The notes under the pieces are model-generated. The model saw only the letters and a program-made list of their open reading frames with translations. It was not told where the DNA came from and did no database searches. A DNA stretch of 64,000 bases, from assembly GCA_040954595.2 (NCBI GenBank), contig CM082592.2, positions 9,858,001-9,922,000 on the forward strand. Reading direction: 5' to 3'. Of the stretch, positions 63,251 to 64,000 are shown in pieces. Positions within the stretch are counted from its first letter, which is position 1. The number at the start of each line of letters is the position of its first letter. A program made the position numbers and the translations under genes. This DNA comes from Balanoglossus misakiensis. Taxonomy: Eukaryota > Hemichordata.

Positions 63251-64000
63251 AAGTAACTCCGTAGATAAATTGTGTTTAAGTCACGATTTTCCAACGCCGT
63301 CTTTATCCTCCCGACTGAAAGTTGTAAAAACTGATATTGTGTGGAGTCCACTCCATACAGCTCTGTAACAGCTCAGCTCCGCACACCTGCTGTGTAAGAT
63401 GTTACGATGTCTCACACGAACTACTTCCATATATGAAATAAATTCTAAATGATGATTAATAGTGTTATATCAAATACCAACTGCAATACATGAAATTCAG
63501 AATTATAAAAGAAACGCGGACGTGATGTTTATGCCTATAAAAGTCGGGCTCCGACAAGTCAATGACCCCGGAAGTAGGGTAGGTGATACACGACTACTTC
63601 CTACAGGATGGATCACGACTGAAACGTAACAAACAAAAATTGTATGACGCGAGTGTCGACGTGTTGGTAATTTACAGAAACTTATCAGAGAGATCTCAGA
63701 CAAGGAGTTGTAGGCAGATATTCGGTACATGGGCCATCGACCAAATATTTCTTTTGTGCGCGGCTGGGCTTACACGCTCACCGTGACAGATATACCTATG
63801 TAGCATTCGGGAGAATTGGCCTAAAGACACGACAAAATACAATATAGTACAATCAAAATATTTTTAACTAAAAGAATGACACTGGTAAAAAACAAATAGG
63901 CTTATCAAGAAATAAAGTGGTCTATTAAAATATGTCACATAGACTTCCAAATTTTAGCGGATGGCGATCGTTCTTTTGTACTTCAGTATACCTGTTCACT
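63251..64000. other. Right-edge noncoding sequence
   Basis: No supportable gene. Short open frames on both strands (for example 63583-63786 + and 63503-63730 -) overlap each other and have no recognisable content. Confidence 0.5.

Overview
The window is nuclear DNA from an animal, almost certainly an invertebrate. The coding regions are split into many exons with GT/AG introns. The proteins belong to metazoan families (NLK, SH2B, FAAH, RNF215), and SH2B appears as one ancestral-type gene rather than one of the three vertebrate paralogues. Noncoding DNA is AT-rich, with microsatellites and scattered ACATGTA-type palindromes. A hemichordate, cephalochordate or lophotrochozoan would fit; the sequence alone does not decide. 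All exon structures were worked out by eye from splice sites, reading-frame continuity and remembered family similarity. No database search was run.

Layout, left to right. 1-201 (+): last coding exon of an unrecognised GC-rich gene. 202-9451: long stretch with no supportable gene. 9452-9523 (+): tRNA-Asp(GTC). 10200-12643 (-): RNF215-type transmembrane RING-H2 E3 ligase, 8 exons, 355 aa. 13184-17798 (+) and 18679-23576 (+): two tandem fatty-acid amide hydrolase genes with identical 15-exon structure, 589 and 590 aa, both keeping the Lys-Ser-Ser triad. 24741-27361 (-): a five-exon, 286-aa PhnD-like substrate-binding domain protein, of a kind best known from bacteria. 28944-41010 (+): SH2B adaptor, 7 coding exons, 619 aa, with dimerisation, PH and SH2 domains and a C-terminal Cbl-binding-like tyrosine motif. 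43662-about 44160 (-): possible spliced transcript of unknown nature. 46682-62858 (-): nemo-like kinase, 10 coding exons, 434 aa. 62859-64000: NLK 5' flank.

The arrangement is compact in pairs. RNF215 and the first FAAH gene are head-to-head, 540 bp apart. The PhnD-like gene and SH2B are head-to-head. The second FAAH gene and the PhnD-like gene are tail-to-tail, with candidate polyadenylation signals less than 100 bp apart. The genes do not form one pathway: FAAH degrades lipid amides, RNF215 is a membrane ubiquitin ligase, SH2B links receptor tyrosine kinases to signalling and Cbl, and NLK modulates Wnt/TCF and other signalling.

The most unusual items are the intron-bearing PhnD-like gene, the mosaic pattern of identity between the two FAAH copies (suggesting gene conversion), and an in-frame RNF215 stop codon embedded in a near-perfect splice donor.
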